A stretch of DNA of 64,000 nt from Dehalococcoidia bacterium (GTDB taxonomy: Bacteria > Chloroflexota > Dehalococcoidia > SZUA-161), in NCBI GenBank assembly GCA_030619685.1, contig JAUXAX010000007.1, forward strand, positions 1-64,000. Reading direction: 5' to 3'. The notes beneath the pieces were generated by a model, which worked only from the letters and a program-made list of their open reading frames with translations, was not told where the DNA came from and did no database searches. Positions 1 through 9,164 of the stretch are shown piece after piece. The position numbers were made by a program, and so were the translations under genes. The stretch's first letter is position 1; every line of letters begins with the position of its first letter.

Positions 1-560
1 CGCTGCTGCACCCGGCGATGAAACACGCCCTAGGCCCTCGTCAGGAGATCGGGCTGCGCACTATCTTCAACATCCTGGGTCCCCTGAGCAACCCAGCGCG
101 GGCCAAGAGACAGCTCTTGGGGGTCTATGATGGCGGGCTCACCGAATTGATGGCGGAGGTGCTTCGTGCCCTGGGGAGCGAGCACGCTTTTGTAGTGCAT
201 GGCGCCGATGGGCTTGATGAATTATCGGTCACCGGACCAAACAAGGTATCGCGGCTTCATGAAGGCCATGTTGAAACCTATTACCTAGACCCCCAGGAGT
301 TGGGATTGCCCCGAGCCGGGCTTAGCGACCTCGCTGGAGGCACCACCGAGGACAATGCCGCCATAACAAAGGCACTGCTTGAAGGAGAGCAGGGGCCGAA
401 GAGAGACATTGTCCTGCTCAATGCCGCTGCTGTGCTCATGGCTGGGGGCAAGACAAACAGCCTCAACGAAGGGCTTGCGCTAGCAGCAGAAGCTATCGAC
501 AGCGGTGATGCCGTGCGCAAGTTGGAGCAGCTTATCGAGTTCAGCCGAAGCTTTAGCTAG
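1..560 (+). CDS. trpD: Anthranilate phosphoribosyltransferase, C-terminal part (cut by window edge)
   Basis: Transfers the phosphoribosyl group of PRPP to anthranilate, the second committed step of tryptophan synthesis, in the cytoplasm. The reading frame is open from the first base. The visible part begins at a family-typical HPAMKH segment, followed by the conserved LGPLSNPA motif and the VHGADGLDELS stretch that contacts substrate. About 185 of the usual 330-345 residues are present, so the N-terminal helical domain and PRPP loop lie outside the window. An internal ATG at 18 falls inside the conserved domain and is not the real start. trpC follows 9 bp after the stop, so the gene is part of a trp operon whose trpE/trpG genes are presumably upstream. 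Confidence 0.95.
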   Translation, partial: LLHPAMKHALGPRQEIGLRTIFNILGPLSNPARAKRQLLGVYDGGLTELMAEVLRALGSEHAFVVHGADGLDELSVTGPNKVSRLHEGHVETYYLDPQELGLPRAGLSDLAGGTTEDNAAITKALLEGEQGPKRDIVLLNAAAVLMAGGKTNSLNEGLALAAEAIDSGDAVRKLEQLIEFSRSFS

Positions 561-569
561 GGGAAAAAG

Positions 570-1361
570 GTGATACTGAATCAAATTGTAGAGTCAACCA
601 GAAGATCGCTGGCGCAACAGAAGTCCCAAGCACCTCTGGATGGCCTCAAGAGGGCCATAGGTTATCAAGACCCACCACGCGACTTTGCCACTGCTTTGGA
701 AGGACAGAACATCAGCCTGATCGCCGAGGTGAAACGGGCATCACCATCAAAGGGCTTGCTCTGCCCAAATCTGGCTGCGTCTTCTCTAGCGCGTATCTAT
801 AGTCAAAGCGGCGCTGCCGCTATCTCGGTGCTGACAGAACCGGACTACTTCTGGGGAAGCTTCGCCGATCTTGAGGCGGCACGCATAGAGGTAAAGCTGC
901 CTGTGCTGTGCAAGGACTTCATTATCGACCGCTATCAAATATACAAGGCCCGGGCTCATGGTGCCGACGCAGTCCTGCTCATTGCTGCCATCCTCACTCG
1001 ATATGAGCTCAGGATTCTGTTGGAGACCGCTCACTCTCTGGGTATGACAGCGCTAATCGAGGTACACAAGCGAGATGAGTTGGCAAAAGCTTTGAAACTG
1101 TCTCCCAGAATCATTGGCATAAACAACCGGAATCTGGCTGACTTCAGCGTTGATCTGAAGACTACCCTGAGCCTCCGTCCGCTGATTCCTCCAGAAGTTT
1201 TGGTAGTAAGCGAGAGCGGCATCCATACCCGTGATGACGTACTCAGCCTGCAGAAGGCAGACGTCGACGCCATTTTGGTTGGCGAGGCTCTGGTCACCAG
1301 TCCCAAACCAGGAGCCAAGATCAATGAACTTCTGGGACGGTTCAAGCAGGACAAGGTGTGA
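570..1361 (+). CDS. trpC: Indole-3-glycerol phosphate synthase
   Basis: Closes the indole ring: converts CdRP to indole-3-glycerol phosphate with loss of CO2 and water. The 263-residue length is normal for a single-domain TrpC (not fused to TrpF). The family signature is clear: IAEVKRASPSKG near residue 50 carries the catalytic Lys, followed by VLTEPDYFWGS, VLCKDFIID (Lys), GINNRNL, and VSESGI with the phosphate-binding glycine region at the C-terminus. The start is GTG at 570, preceded by a GGGGAAAAAGG Shine-Dalgarno-like tract. It lies 9 bp after trpD, and trpF starts 8 bp after its stop, so the three are almost certainly co-transcribed. Confidence 0.97.
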   Translation: MILNQIVESTRRSLAQQKSQAPLDGLKRAIGYQDPPRDFATALEGQNISLIAEVKRASPSKGLLCPNLAASSLARIYSQSGAAAISVLTEPDYFWGSFADLEAARIEVKLPVLCKDFIIDRYQIYKARAHGADAVLLIAAILTRYELRILLETAHSLGMTALIEVHKRDELAKALKLSPRIIGINNRNLADFSVDLKTTLSLRPLIPPEVLVVSESGIHTRDDVLSLQKADVDAILVGEALVTSPKPGAKINELLGRFKQDKV

Positions 1362-1368
1362 GTGTGCC

Positions 1369-2004
1369 ATGACAAAGATAAAGATCTGCGGCATAACTAA
1401 CCTTGACGATGCTTTGGCGGCGATAGAGTGTGGCGCTGATGCTCTGGGGTTTGTCTTCGCACCAAGCCCACGCCAAGTGACCACGTCGGCGGTCAGGGAC
1501 ATTGTAAGCAAGCTCCCGCCCTTTGTCTGTAAGGTAGGCGTCTTTGTCAACAGCGAACCCGCACTGGTACAGGAGACTATGGCCCTCTGCAACCTTGATC
1601 TAGCCCAACTTCACGGCGATGAAGATGCTGACTACTGCGCCGCTCTTTTCCCAAAAGCCATCAAGGTGTTTACCGCCGATAGCCTGCCATCCGGTCAGGA
1701 ATTGACCCACTACCGGGTTGCAGCATTTATGCTCGATAGAGACAAGCGAGTTGCTGCGAGTGATGCAGAGCGAGAGCGGCTCTGGCAACTCGCCCGTGAG
1801 ATCAGAGACTATGGCCCCGTGATACTGGCCGGAGGGCTGGACCCGGAGAACGTGGGGCATGCAATCGAGGTGGCCCGCCCCTACGCTGTAGATGTCTCCA
1901 GTGGGATAGAGGCAGAGCCGGGAAAGAAGAACTACGATAAATTACGTGCCTTCATTGCAGCAGTAAAATCTTCAAGACAGGCACAATCATCATCATACCC
2001 GTAG
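1369..2004 (+). CDS. trpF: Phosphoribosylanthranilate isomerase
   Basis: Catalyses the Amadori rearrangement of phosphoribosylanthranilate to CdRP. The 211-residue TIM-barrel protein opens with the signature KICGITN (catalytic Cys at residue 7) and has GFVFAPSPRQV, QLHGDE, the catalytic Asp in FMLDRD, LAGGLDPENV (phosphate site) and VDVSSGIE near the end. I chose the ATG at 1369 because the signature starts right after it; the frame stays open upstream into trpC but that part is not TrpF-like. The last codons and stop are formed by the start of a REP-like repeat (1998-2047), which suggests that insertion of the mobile repeat replaced the original 3' end. Confidence 0.96.
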   Translation: MTKIKICGITNLDDALAAIECGADALGFVFAPSPRQVTTSAVRDIVSKLPPFVCKVGVFVNSEPALVQETMALCNLDLAQLHGDEDADYCAALFPKAIKVFTADSLPSGQELTHYRVAAFMLDRDKRVAASDAERERLWQLAREIRDYGPVILAGGLDPENVGHAIEVARPYAVDVSSGIEAEPGKKNYDKLRAFIAAVKSSRQAQSSSYP

Positions 2005-2047
2005 GGGCAGACCAGCGTGTCTGCCCAAATCAGGGCAATCACAGGAG
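1998..2047 (+). repeat. REP-like imperfect palindrome, copy 1
   Basis: Begins with GTAGGGGCAGAC, continues with GTGTCTGCCC, and ends with CAGGGCAATCAC. GGGCAGAC and GTCTGCCC can form a hairpin. Near-identical sequence recurs twice inside the adjacent transposase gene (2292-2456). It overlaps the trpF stop codon. The genomic link with a REP-associated transposase is the expected arrangement for this element class. Confidence 0.75.
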
Positions 2048-2049
2048 TG

Positions 2050-2733
2050 ATGAAATACGATCCTGATAGAAACCACCGCCGTTCCATTCGGCTGAAGGAA
2101 TACGATTATTCCCAGGTGGGTGCATATTTCGTAACGATTTGCACTCAGAACCGCGATCTGTTGCTGGATGACATCGGGATAAGATCAATGATTCAAAAAT
2201 GGTGGGATGCTTTGCCCAAGAAATTCCCTGATATTCGGACCGACCAATTCGTCATTATGCCCAATCACATACACGGCATCATTTTCATTGTATCCGTAGG
2301 GGCAGACCTGCGTGTCTGCCCTAATCAGGGCAATCACTGCCCAGATCTGGGCAATCACATCGGATTGCCCCTACAGAACTGGTCGAACACACACGTAGAG
2401 GCAGACCCGCGTGTCTGCCCTAATCACGGGCAATCACGTTGGATTGCCCCTACAACACCGGCCGAACACAGAAGTTCGCCACAACCAAAACCAACATTGG
2501 GAAGAATCGTGCAGTGGTTCAAAACAATAACCACCAACGATTACATTAAAGCTGTCAGAATGAACAATGCTAAACCATTCCCAGGGAAATTGTGGCAGCG
2601 CAATTATTACGAACATATCATCCGGAATGAGCCCGATTCGAACAGCATTCGACAATATATCATAGATAATCCCGCCAAATGGGAAGATGATGAGGACAAT
2701 CCCAAGAACCTTGCTAAAGGCACGAGGTGCTAA
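2050..2733 (+). mobile_element. REP-associated tyrosine transposase (RAYT, Y1_Tnp family)
   Basis: A 227-residue HUH-type single-strand transposase related to IS200/IS605 TnpA, of the domesticated type that is associated with REP palindromes. The N-terminus has the typical RRSIRL...YFVTICT segment; PNHIHGIIF holds the HxH metal-binding pair; the C-terminus has NYYEHIIRNE and IRQYIIDNPAKW, typical of RAYTs and including the catalytic Tyr. I chose the ATG at 2050 because AGGAG precedes it; an upstream GTG at 2017 would lie within the REP hairpin. A low-complexity loop of about 50 residues in the middle is encoded by two further REP copies. The gene interrupts the trp operon in the same orientation, between trpF and trpB, so trpB expression may depend on read-through or a local promoter. 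Confidence 0.9.
2292..2456 (+). repeat. Two REP-like palindromes inside the RAYT coding sequence (copies 2 and 3)
   Basis: Copy 2 (about 2292-2373) and copy 3 (about 2393-2454) repeat the GTAGGGGCAGAC...GTCTGCCCTAATCA...GGGCAATCAC unit found at 1998-2047, each closing with GGATTGCCCCTAC. Both stay in frame, so they add residues to a non-conserved loop of the transposase without breaking it. Confidence 0.8.
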
Positions 2734-2770
2734 GCCCTCGCGGTAGGAAAGGAAAGAAACGGGGGATAGA

Positions 2771-3961
2771 TTGAAACTACCGGATGAACAAGGCCACTAT
2801 GGACCCTATGGCGGCAAATTCGTGCCCGAGACCCTCATGCCTGCCTTGAGCGAGCTTGAATCAGCCTATAGTCAGGCGTGTGCTGACCCAAATTTCTGGG
2901 AGCAGTTCAACTCGCTGTGCCGCGATTATGCTGGCCGCCCCACACCCCTCTACCACACCCAGAAACTGACGCAGAAGCTTGGTGGGGCGCAAGTCATGCT
3001 TAAGCGAGAGGACCTGGCTCATACCGGCGCCCACAAGATCAACAACACTCTCGGTCAGGGGCTGTTGGCTCTTCGAATGGGCAAGCGACGAGTGATAGCA
3101 GAGACCGGCGCCGGGCAACATGGTGTAGCAGTAGCCACCGTATGTGCCATGTTGGGGCTGGACTGCGTTGTCTACATGGGCGAGGAGGATGTTCGGCGCC
3201 AATCCCTGAATGTTTTCAGGATGAAGCTGCTCGGCGCTGAAGTGCGCCCGGTTCCCTCAGGGAGCCGTACCCTTAAGGATGCCATCAATGAAGCTATCCG
3301 CGATTGGGTGACCAATGTGCGCACAACTCACTATCTGCTGGGCTCCGTCGTTGGCCCTCACCCCTATCCAATGATAGTGCGCGATTTCCAATCAATAATC
3401 GGGCGAGAGACCAGAGAGCAGATAATGGCAGCTCAGGGAAGACTTCCCGATTACATAATTGCCTGTGTGGGGGGCGGCAGCAATGCTATCGGCATCTTCC
3501 ATCCCTTTATCGATGAGCCTGATGTAAAGCTCATCGGGGTTGAGGCGGCGGGGCTTGGCCTAGGCAATGGAAACCATGCTGCCCCCTTGGTAGCTGGCAG
3601 CCCAGGCGTACTCCACGGTGCTAAGTCCTATTTGTTGCAGGACAAACATGGCCAGGTAAGAGATACGCGCAGCATCGCCCCCGGCCTGGACTATCCTGGG
3701 GTAGGTCCCGAGCATAGCTACTACAGAGACACGGGGCGAATAAGCTACGTCGCAGTCACCGATGACCAGGCGCTGGAGGGATTTCAGCTCCTGACCACTA
3801 CCGAGGGTATAATCCCCGCCCTCGAGCCAGCCCACGCTATATATTACGCCGCGCAAATAGCACCTGAGCTAGGCAAAGACAAGCTTATGGTAGTCAATCT
3901 CTCCGGTCGAGGCGACAAGGATATCTCCATTGTGGTTGAGGCGTTAGGAATAAGCCTGTGA
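2771..3961 (+). CDS. trpB: Tryptophan synthase beta chain (TrpB1 type)
   Basis: PLP enzyme that joins indole and serine to make tryptophan, working as an alpha2beta2 complex with TrpA. The 396-residue length is normal. It starts at TTG (2771), followed by [19 protein letters not shown] contains the PLP-binding Lys, [10 protein letters not shown] carries the catalytic Glu region, and GGGSNAIG binds the PLP phosphate. The stop overlaps the trpA start by 4 bp (GTGA), which implies translational coupling and stoichiometric synthesis. It is separated from trpF by the RAYT element. Confidence 0.97.
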   Translation: MKLPDEQGHYGPYGGKFVPETLMPALSELESAYSQACADPNFWEQFNSLCRDYAGRPTPLYHTQKLTQKLGGAQVMLKREDLAHTGAHKINNTLGQGLLALRMGKRRVIAETGAGQHGVAVATVCAMLGLDCVVYMGEEDVRRQSLNVFRMKLLGAEVRPVPSGSRTLKDAINEAIRDWVTNVRTTHYLLGSVVGPHPYPMIVRDFQSIIGRETREQIMAAQGRLPDYIIACVGGGSNAIGIFHPFIDEPDVKLIGVEAAGLGLGNGNHAAPLVAGSPGVLHGAKSYLLQDKHGQVRDTRSIAPGLDYPGVGPEHSYYRDTGRISYVAVTDDQALEGFQLLTTTEGIIPALEPAHAIYYAAQIAPELGKDKLMVVNLSGRGDKDISIVVEALGISL

Positions 3962-4758
3962 GTGGAATCAAGGATATCTTTGCTAAGACGGGGCATAAGG
4001 CACTTATTACCTACCTCACTGTGGGCTATCCCAACGTGGAGACTACTCTGGAGATAGTCCCCCTGATAGCCTCTTCCGGATGCGACCTCGTAGAGCTGGG
4101 GATACCCTTCTCAGACCCCTTAGCCGATGGTGCCACGATCCAGAGAGCGAGCTATCATGCGCTAAAACAAGGGATCACCCCAGAGCTCTGTCTCGGGATA
4201 GCTCAAAAGCTGAGAGCACAGGTAGACATACCGCTCGTTTTCATGACCTATTTCAACCCGGTGCATAGATATGGGCTGGACGCCTTCTGCCGAGATTGTT
4301 CCCAGGCGGGTATCGGTGGGCTGATCGTCCCCGACCTGCCTCCCGAGGAGGGGGCAGAACTGGAGGACATCTCCCTGAGTCATGGCCTCGACCTTATTTA
4401 CCTGCTTGCTCCCACGAGCACCGACGAACGCATCAACATGGTAGCAGCGAGGTCACGGGGGTTCATCTATCTTGTGTCGCTAACCGGGGTTACAGGGGCT
4501 CGGGACAGGTTACCCCAAGAGCTGGAAAGCTTCGTCTCAAAGGTGCGAAAGAGAGCCCGGCAGCCACTTTGTGTCGGCTTCGGGATATCCAGCCCGGACG
4601 AGGCACGCCGGGTGGCAAAGGTAGCAGATGGAGTTATCGTAGGCAGCCGTCTCATACAACTGATCGAAGAACAAAATCCTGCCCCCAGGGTGCGCTCCTT
4701 TGTCCAAAGCCTGAGGGATGCCCTTTCTGACCAAGCCAAAGACTCCGCCGGGAGCTGA
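3958..4758 (+). CDS. trpA: Tryptophan synthase alpha chain
   Basis: Cleaves indole-3-glycerol phosphate to indole and glyceraldehyde 3-phosphate; indole is channelled to TrpB. It is a 266-residue TIM barrel. The signature [15 protein letters not shown] contains the catalytic Glu and Asp; the barrel continues with [22 protein letters not shown], and [10 protein letters not shown] with the phosphate-binding VGSRL. The GTG start at 3958 overlaps the trpB stop. A short non-coding gap with several purine-rich tracts separates it from the second trpB-like gene. Confidence 0.97.
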   Translation: MSGIKDIFAKTGHKALITYLTVGYPNVETTLEIVPLIASSGCDLVELGIPFSDPLADGATIQRASYHALKQGITPELCLGIAQKLRAQVDIPLVFMTYFNPVHRYGLDAFCRDCSQAGIGGLIVPDLPPEEGAELEDISLSHGLDLIYLLAPTSTDERINMVAARSRGFIYLVSLTGVTGARDRLPQELESFVSKVRKRARQPLCVGFGISSPDEARRVAKVADGVIVGSRLIQLIEEQNPAPRVRSFVQSLRDALSDQAKDSAGS

Positions 4759-4832
4759 ACTGAGAAAAGGAGGTCTTTATGTAGCAGGCCACTTGGCTGA
4801 AAGCTTTAAGTCCATAAAACGAAAGGAGAGAA

Positions 4833-6188
4833 ATGGACACAAAGATTATCTTGACTGAAAAGGAGATCCCCACCTCCTGGTACAACATTCAGGCCGACCT
4901 GCCGGAGCCGCTGCCGCCCCTGCGTCACCCCGGCACCAAGGAGCCGACGCGTCTACCACCTCCCCTATTCGCCCGTGAGCTCGATGAGCAGGAGTTCAGC
5001 AAGGAGCGCTACATCGATATCCCCGAGGAGGTGCAGGAGGTCTATAAGCTGTGGAGACCCACCCCACTCTACAGGGCCTACCGCCTGGAGAAGGCACTCG
5101 ACACACCAGCCCATATCTATTATAAGTATGAAGGCGTGAGCCCTGCGGGAAGCCATAAACCGAACACTGCGGTAGCCCAGGCGTACTACGCCAAGAAAGA
5201 AGGATGCAAGCGCCTGGCCACCGAGACCGGCGCTGGTCAGTGGGGCAGTGCCCTAGCCCTGGGCTGCCAGTTCTTCGGTCTCGAGCTAAAGGTCTACATG
5301 GTCAAGGTCAGCTACCACCAAAAGCCATACCGCCGGGTCATGATGGAGACCTGGGGAGCCACGGTGGTGCCCAGTCCCAGCCAGGACACCGAGATAGGGA
5401 GAAAGATCCTCAAGGAAGACCCCGAGTGCACGGGAAGCCTCGGGATCGCCATCAGCGAGGCATGCGAGGATGCCGGGGGCCGCGACGACAGCCTGTACTC
5501 CCTGGGCAGTGTCGTCAACCACGTGCTGCTTCATCAGACCGTCGTCGGGCAGGAGGCTATAAAGCAGCTTGAGAAGATCGATGTCTACCCCGACATGATC
5601 GTCGGCTGCATCGGCGGCGGCTCAAACTTCGCCGGGGTGTTCCTGCCCTTTGTCAAGGACAAGATCGCAGGGAAAAAGCCGAACCTGCAGATAATCTGTG
5701 TCGAGCCCGAGGCCTGCCCATCGGTCACCAAGGGTCCCTACACCTGGGACTACGGCGACGTAATCGGCAATGCACCCATTGTCCTGATGTATACCCTGGG
5801 GCATACCTTCGTGCCCCCTCCGGTCCACGCCGGTGGCCTTCGCTACCACGGCATGGCACCCATCATCAGCCACCTCCATAAGCTGGGGTTCATCGAGGCC
5901 CGCGCTGAGTATCAGATCCCTGTTTTTCAGGCGGCGGTGCAGTTCGCCCAGACCGAGGGGATCATACCGGCACCGGAGCCAGCACATGCCATCAAGGTCG
6001 TTATCGACGAGGCCCTCAAGTGCAAAGAGTCAGGCGAGAAGAAGAACATACTGCTCGCCCTGAGCGGACACGGCCACTTCGACCTGGGCGCCTATGAACA
6101 ATACCTCTCGGGGCAGCTCGAAGACTACGAGTATCCCAAGGAGAAGGTGGAGGAAGCACTCAAGCAATTGCCCCAAGTACCGGCGTAA
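4833..6188 (+). CDS. TrpB2-type tryptophan synthase beta-like protein
   Basis: A 451-residue PLP enzyme of the TrpB2/trpB_rel subfamily, longer than TrpB1 by an N-terminal extension. [11 protein letters not shown] holds the PLP Lys, [10 protein letters not shown] the catalytic Glu region, and GCIGGGSNF the phosphate loop. Family members condense indole and serine without a stable partner TrpA and are often thought to salvage indole. The ATG at 4833 is preceded by GAAAGGAGAG at good spacing. The gene is 74 bp downstream of trpA in the same direction, so it may belong to the same operon, and a hairpin at 6224-6289 could end that operon. It is clearly not a recent duplicate of the trpB at 2771 because the sequences are very different. 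Confidence 0.93.
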   Translation: MDTKIILTEKEIPTSWYNIQADLPEPLPPLRHPGTKEPTRLPPPLFARELDEQEFSKERYIDIPEEVQEVYKLWRPTPLYRAYRLEKALDTPAHIYYKYEGVSPAGSHKPNTAVAQAYYAKKEGCKRLATETGAGQWGSALALGCQFFGLELKVYMVKVSYHQKPYRRVMMETWGATVVPSPSQDTEIGRKILKEDPECTGSLGIAISEACEDAGGRDDSLYSLGSVVNHVLLHQTVVGQEAIKQLEKIDVYPDMIVGCIGGGSNFAGVFLPFVKDKIAGKKPNLQIICVEPEACPSVTKGPYTWDYGDVIGNAPIVLMYTLGHTFVPPPVHAGGLRYHGMAPIISHLHKLGFIEARAEYQIPVFQAAVQFAQTEGIIPAPEPAHAIKVVIDEALKCKESGEKKNILLALSGHGHFDLGAYEQYLSGQLEDYEYPKEKVEEALKQLPQVPA

Positions 6189-6223
6189 GTGCTTCGCCCA
6201 CTCAGCTTGATTTTAGCCTTTGA

Positions 6224-6289
6224 CAGAGACGCGAGGCGAGCCCTCGGCACCGATATGGAGCTGAGGGTTTGCCTCGCGTTGTCTCCTCT
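6224..6289 (+). terminator. Probable terminator hairpin after the trp/trpB2 genes
   Basis: GAGACGCGAGGC on the left arm pairs with GCCTCGCGTTGTCTC on the right arm, with an inner GCCCTCGGC/GAGGGT partial stem, followed by CCTCTTTTAG. Its position 36 bp after the stop of the last trp-linked gene fits an operon terminator, although the U-tract is short. Confidence 0.6.
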
Positions 6290-6461
6290 TTTAGGTCTCG
6301 CAATTGACACAGATAGCAATTGATTCAGCTATACGTATCACAGGCTTCCCCCAGAGACTCTCTGATAAAGGGTCTTAGCTCAGACCATTGCGCTCAAGGA
6401 GCAAAGGATGATAATATAAACTTGGGCTGAAAGCGATGGCGTTTAGGGGAGAGACTCACAG

Positions 6462-7436
6462 ATGGAACTAGTTGAAAAGATGTTGAGCGGCGACGAGCGA
6501 TCCCTCTCACACCTTATTACCTTGGCGGAAAGGGATGCCCCGGAAGTGCCTCAGATAATGAGAGAGATTTGCTCCCAAACAGGGAAGGCGTACTGCATCG
6601 GCGTTACCGGTCCTCCTGGCAGCGGCAAGAGCACCCTTGTAGACAGGCTAACCGCAATAGCCAGGGGTAAGGGTCTATTGGTGGGTATAATAGCAGTTGA
6701 TCCCACCAGCCCCTTCTCTGGGGGAGCAGTGCTTGGCGACCGCATACGGATGCAGCAGCACTATCTCGATAGCGGGGTTTTCATTCGCAGCATGGCAACA
6801 AGGGGCAGCCTCGGTGGGCTCCCCCACACAGCCCGAAGGGTGACAAAGCTCCTGGATGCCTTCGGCAAAGATATCATCATACTGGAGACAGTGGGTGTAG
6901 GACAGACTGAGCTAGATATCATAGAAGCTGCGGACACAACCACAGTAGTCCTGTTCCCTGGGGGTGGGGATGCAATCCAAACCATGAAGGCTGGTCTGAT
7001 GGAGATTGCCGATATCTTCGTGGTCAATAAGGCCGACCGCCAAGGAGCAGAGCAAGTAGTCGCTGAGCTTGAAGCAATGCTATCGCTAGGCCCGAAAGAC
7101 TCCCACTGGCAGGTGCCAGTTCTGACTACCCAGGCAATCAACAACGTGGGCATCGAGGAGCTTTACCACGAGATCGAAAGGCACCGCAACGTCCTTGAGT
7201 CCACAGGGCAGCTCTCTCTGCAGCGCCAGGAGCAACTGAAGAAGGAGCTTGTTCGAGAAATCGAGCAGGGTGTCAGTGAGCAGCTTTCCAGGCTAATGGT
7301 AAAGGACAAGAACCTGGTTGCGCTCTCCGAGAAGGTGGGAAGAGGCGAGATCGACCCCTACTCCACGGCCAGAGAGATCCTGGCGAACCAGGCTATGCTC
7401 AGGGATTGGCTATCGAAGCTGCAGAATGAAGGCTAG
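6462..7436 (+). CDS. meaB: MeaB/ArgK-family P-loop GTPase
   Basis: A G3E-family GTPase that chaperones adenosylcobalamin loading and protects methylmalonyl-CoA mutase-type enzymes. The 324-residue length is typical. It has the Walker A GPPGSGKST (about residues 50-58), the MeaB-type ETVGVGQTE switch, and VNKAD for guanine specificity. ATG at 6462 follows a GGGGAGAG tract. No mutase gene is seen in the window, so the client enzyme must be elsewhere. The gene stands alone between the trp region and tRNA-Thr, and marks the last clearly core gene before the accessory region. Confidence 0.92.
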   Translation: MELVEKMLSGDERSLSHLITLAERDAPEVPQIMREICSQTGKAYCIGVTGPPGSGKSTLVDRLTAIARGKGLLVGIIAVDPTSPFSGGAVLGDRIRMQQHYLDSGVFIRSMATRGSLGGLPHTARRVTKLLDAFGKDIIILETVGVGQTELDIIEAADTTTVVLFPGGGDAIQTMKAGLMEIADIFVVNKADRQGAEQVVAELEAMLSLGPKDSHWQVPVLTTQAINNVGIEELYHEIERHRNVLESTGQLSLQRQEQLKKELVREIEQGVSEQLSRLMVKDKNLVALSEKVGRGEIDPYSTAREILANQAMLRDWLSKLQNEG

Positions 7437-7484
7437 CAGGGGGGATACAAAGCGATAGCAGCTTTGTTAAAGTTGTAGCTTTGG

Positions 7485-7559
7485 GCCAGCGTAGCTCAGT
7501 GGAAGAGCAGCGGTTTCGTAAACCGCAGGTCGTCGGTTCGAATCCGACCGCTGGCTCCA
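7485..7559 (+). tRNA. tRNA-Thr (anticodon CGT)
   Basis: A complete cloverleaf: acceptor GCCAGCG pairs with CGCTGGC, D-arm GCTC/GAGC, anticodon stem GCGGT/ACCGC around the loop TTCGTAA (anticodon CGT, Thr), T-arm GTCGG-TTCGAAT-CCGAC. Discriminator T is followed by an encoded CCA. Its 3' half recurs as a degraded copy at 31805-31854. Confidence 0.97.
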
Positions 7560-7569
7560 GTTTTTGAAG
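7520..7569 (+). repeat. Direct repeat, left copy (tRNA-Thr 3' end; candidate attachment site)
   Basis: From the anticodon stem of tRNA-Thr through the CCA to a few bases beyond, 42 of 50 positions match 31805-31854 without a gap. A tRNA 3'-end duplication is the classic scar of integrase-mediated insertion. No integrase gene was found between the copies, so the interpretation rests on the repeat alone. Confidence 0.6.
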
Positions 7570-7675
7570 CTAAAATGAGGCCCCTCAGCGGGAGCAGAGC
7601 GAAAAACGAGAATAGGCGATGCCACGCACATGGCGGAACGTGGCGTCTATTATGATGTGGAGGGAGGTGAAGAGC

Positions 7676-7840
7676 ATGGGTGCATTAGGAGCCCTAGCGG
7701 CACCTGCCCTTATTGGCGTGATACTACTGGCACTGGGAACAGCAGTTCCGAACACGGAGCTAGCAGAAGGTGGGGCGTTGCTGTTTGTTCTAGGTCTTGC
7801 CTTCCTGGCAATCACATCATTCGCATGCAACCTTTTTTGA
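7676..7840 (+). CDS. Small two-helix membrane protein, unknown function
   Basis: A 54-residue protein with two hydrophobic segments (about residues 6-23 and 31-50), the second ending in a Cys. ATG at 7676 is preceded by GGGAGGTGAAGAGC, a strong ribosome binding site at good spacing, which favours this start over the upstream ATG at 7619. It is the first gene after tRNA-Thr. I do not recognise a family. Similar tiny membrane proteins occur in prophages and islands, but nothing here proves that origin. Confidence 0.5.
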   Translation: MGALGALAAPALIGVILLALGTAVPNTELAEGGALLFVLGLAFLAITSFACNLF

Positions 7841-7931
7841 GAACGAGCAAAGTAATTGGCGAGAGTGTTAAAATTACCAGTAACAGTGGGGTAAAGATAT
7901 TGAACGCCGTCGTGACCAGAAGGTCGTCAAA

Positions 7932-8081
7932 TTACTCGACAATCTTGGAGCCAAGCTTGACGCCGAGGGGGATGGCGAGCTCGGTGAGGACGTTGGTGAT
8001 GGCGTTCTTAATGCCTTTGCCCTCGTACTGGCTGAGGTTGTAGCGGGTGAGTATAAGGCGCGGCAGAAGTAGAAAGGAAAC
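7932..8081 (-). pseudogene. C-terminal gene fragment, unknown protein
   Basis: On the minus strand a frame open for 49 codons ends in a natural-looking sequence (RYNLSQYEGKGIKN, then TELAIPLGVKLGSKIVE) with C-rich third positions typical of the coding strand in this genome. It has no start codon and begins right behind the truncated IS256 transposase on the same strand, so it may be the tail of a gene cut by that element. The complementary frame on the plus strand looks like an antisense artefact (mostly G-first codons). Family not recognised. Confidence 0.35.
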
Positions 8082-8098
8082 TCAGGGGTTGAACCCGG

Positions 8099-8590
8099 TT
8101 AAGCGCTGATCCTTTTCATGGGCAAGGCATCCAGGCTGCGGGCCACTTGGGACACCGTTTGGGGGCTGGGAGCCTCCCCAAGCACGGGGGCCAGCACCTC
8201 CCCTACCCGGCGGGTGCTGACCCCAGCCAGGAACACCTCCCGAATCAACTGGTTGACCCGGTTCTGGCAGTGCTGATACCGCTCCACTACCGTTGGCTGG
8301 TAGCTTCCTTCACGATCCCGAGGTACCCGTAGACGTTCCACCAGACCCAGTTCGGTAAGCAGGCTGCGCTGGCGATAGCCGTTGCGGTAGCCCCGCCTCA
8401 GTTCGGTGCGTCGGTAGCGCCCCACCCGTAGGCACTCCAGAAGTTCCTCTTCCATCGCACTCTCCAGCAGCCTCTTCACCACCCGCAGGGTCTCCTGCTT
8501 CAGATCCCCCCACCAATCCTCCTCCTCCCCCTTGACTTCCCGCCATAAATCTTCTACCTTGAGTTCGGTCAGGTCTTTGACCTGTACCAT
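8099..8590 (-). pseudogene. IS256-family (Mutator) transposase, truncated N-terminal part
   Basis: A 163-residue protein matching the first 40% of an IS256-type transposase (usually about 400 residues). It contains the RRGYRNGYRQR segment, a LRVPRDREGSY strand, the NRVNQLIREVFLAGVSTRRV helix region and TVSQVARSLD, and then stops just before the catalytic DDE core. Without the Asp/Asp/Glu triad it cannot transpose. ATG at 8590 has an AGGAGGACACA-type ribosome site on the minus strand, so a short product could still be made. It marks mobile-element activity next to tRNA-Thr. Confidence 0.88.
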
Positions 8591-8933
8591 GGGGTGTGTC
8601 CTCCTTTCCAGATTATTCTCTATTCCCTGGAAGGATACGCCTCCTTCTTTTTACACACAATATGTTACACTACCGATTTGCCGTAGGGGCTTGACAAACT
8701 TGACGAAAAGTGGTAAAAGTCCATAGTCCGTTGGTAGGCTCTGGCTTGCGGACTAAAAGCGGCTGCCACGTTTAGAATCGGGACATCTTCAGTCCGTAAG
8801 TCCACCAGGTGCGTTGAACGTTAGCAGATACAACCACAGACGACTGAAGAGGTGATTTGGCCTTGGTTTTGGTCTTGAGGGGCATTAACAGCAGACGGTG
8901 CAAGAGCTGCCAGCATTATGACGATGAGGAGGG
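8591..8933. other. Intergenic, no gene seen
   Basis: No open frame with family resemblance or ribosome site. The left end probably contains the promoter end of the IS256 remnant. A GAACGTTAGCAGAT stretch near 8817 weakly resembles the 21-bp repeat at 25270 and 26481. Confidence 0.5.
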
Positions 8934-9164
8934 ATGATGGACTGTAGGGGCTTAATCGTAGAACGCCTAACATTGCCAACAGCCAGGCAACTTGAGGCGC
9001 TGAAACTTGCATCGACCGGCTTGACCAACAAGGAGATAGCCAATGAGTGGGGCCTCTCCGAGCAGACGATCAAGAACCACTTTGCTGCCTTGTATCTCAA
9101 ACTTGGCGCGCATGACAGGGCCCACGCTGTCGCACTTGGCTTGAAGAAGAGATTGATAATATGA
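8934..9164 (+). CDS. Stand-alone LuxR/GerE helix-turn-helix protein
   Basis: A 76-residue DNA-binding domain with no receiver or ligand domain. LTARQLEAL-type residues at 14-21 are followed by GLTNKEIANEWGLSEQTIKNH, which is the canonical GerE helix-turn-helix, and by YLKLGAHDRAHAV. ATG at 8934 (or 8937) follows GAGGAGGG. The stop overlaps the next small gene by 4 bp. Such single-domain GerE proteins are common in phages and mobile elements and in orphan regulators; the target is unknown. Confidence 0.75.
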   Translation: MMDCRGLIVERLTLPTARQLEALKLASTGLTNKEIANEWGLSEQTIKNHFAALYLKLGAHDRAHAVALGLKKRLII

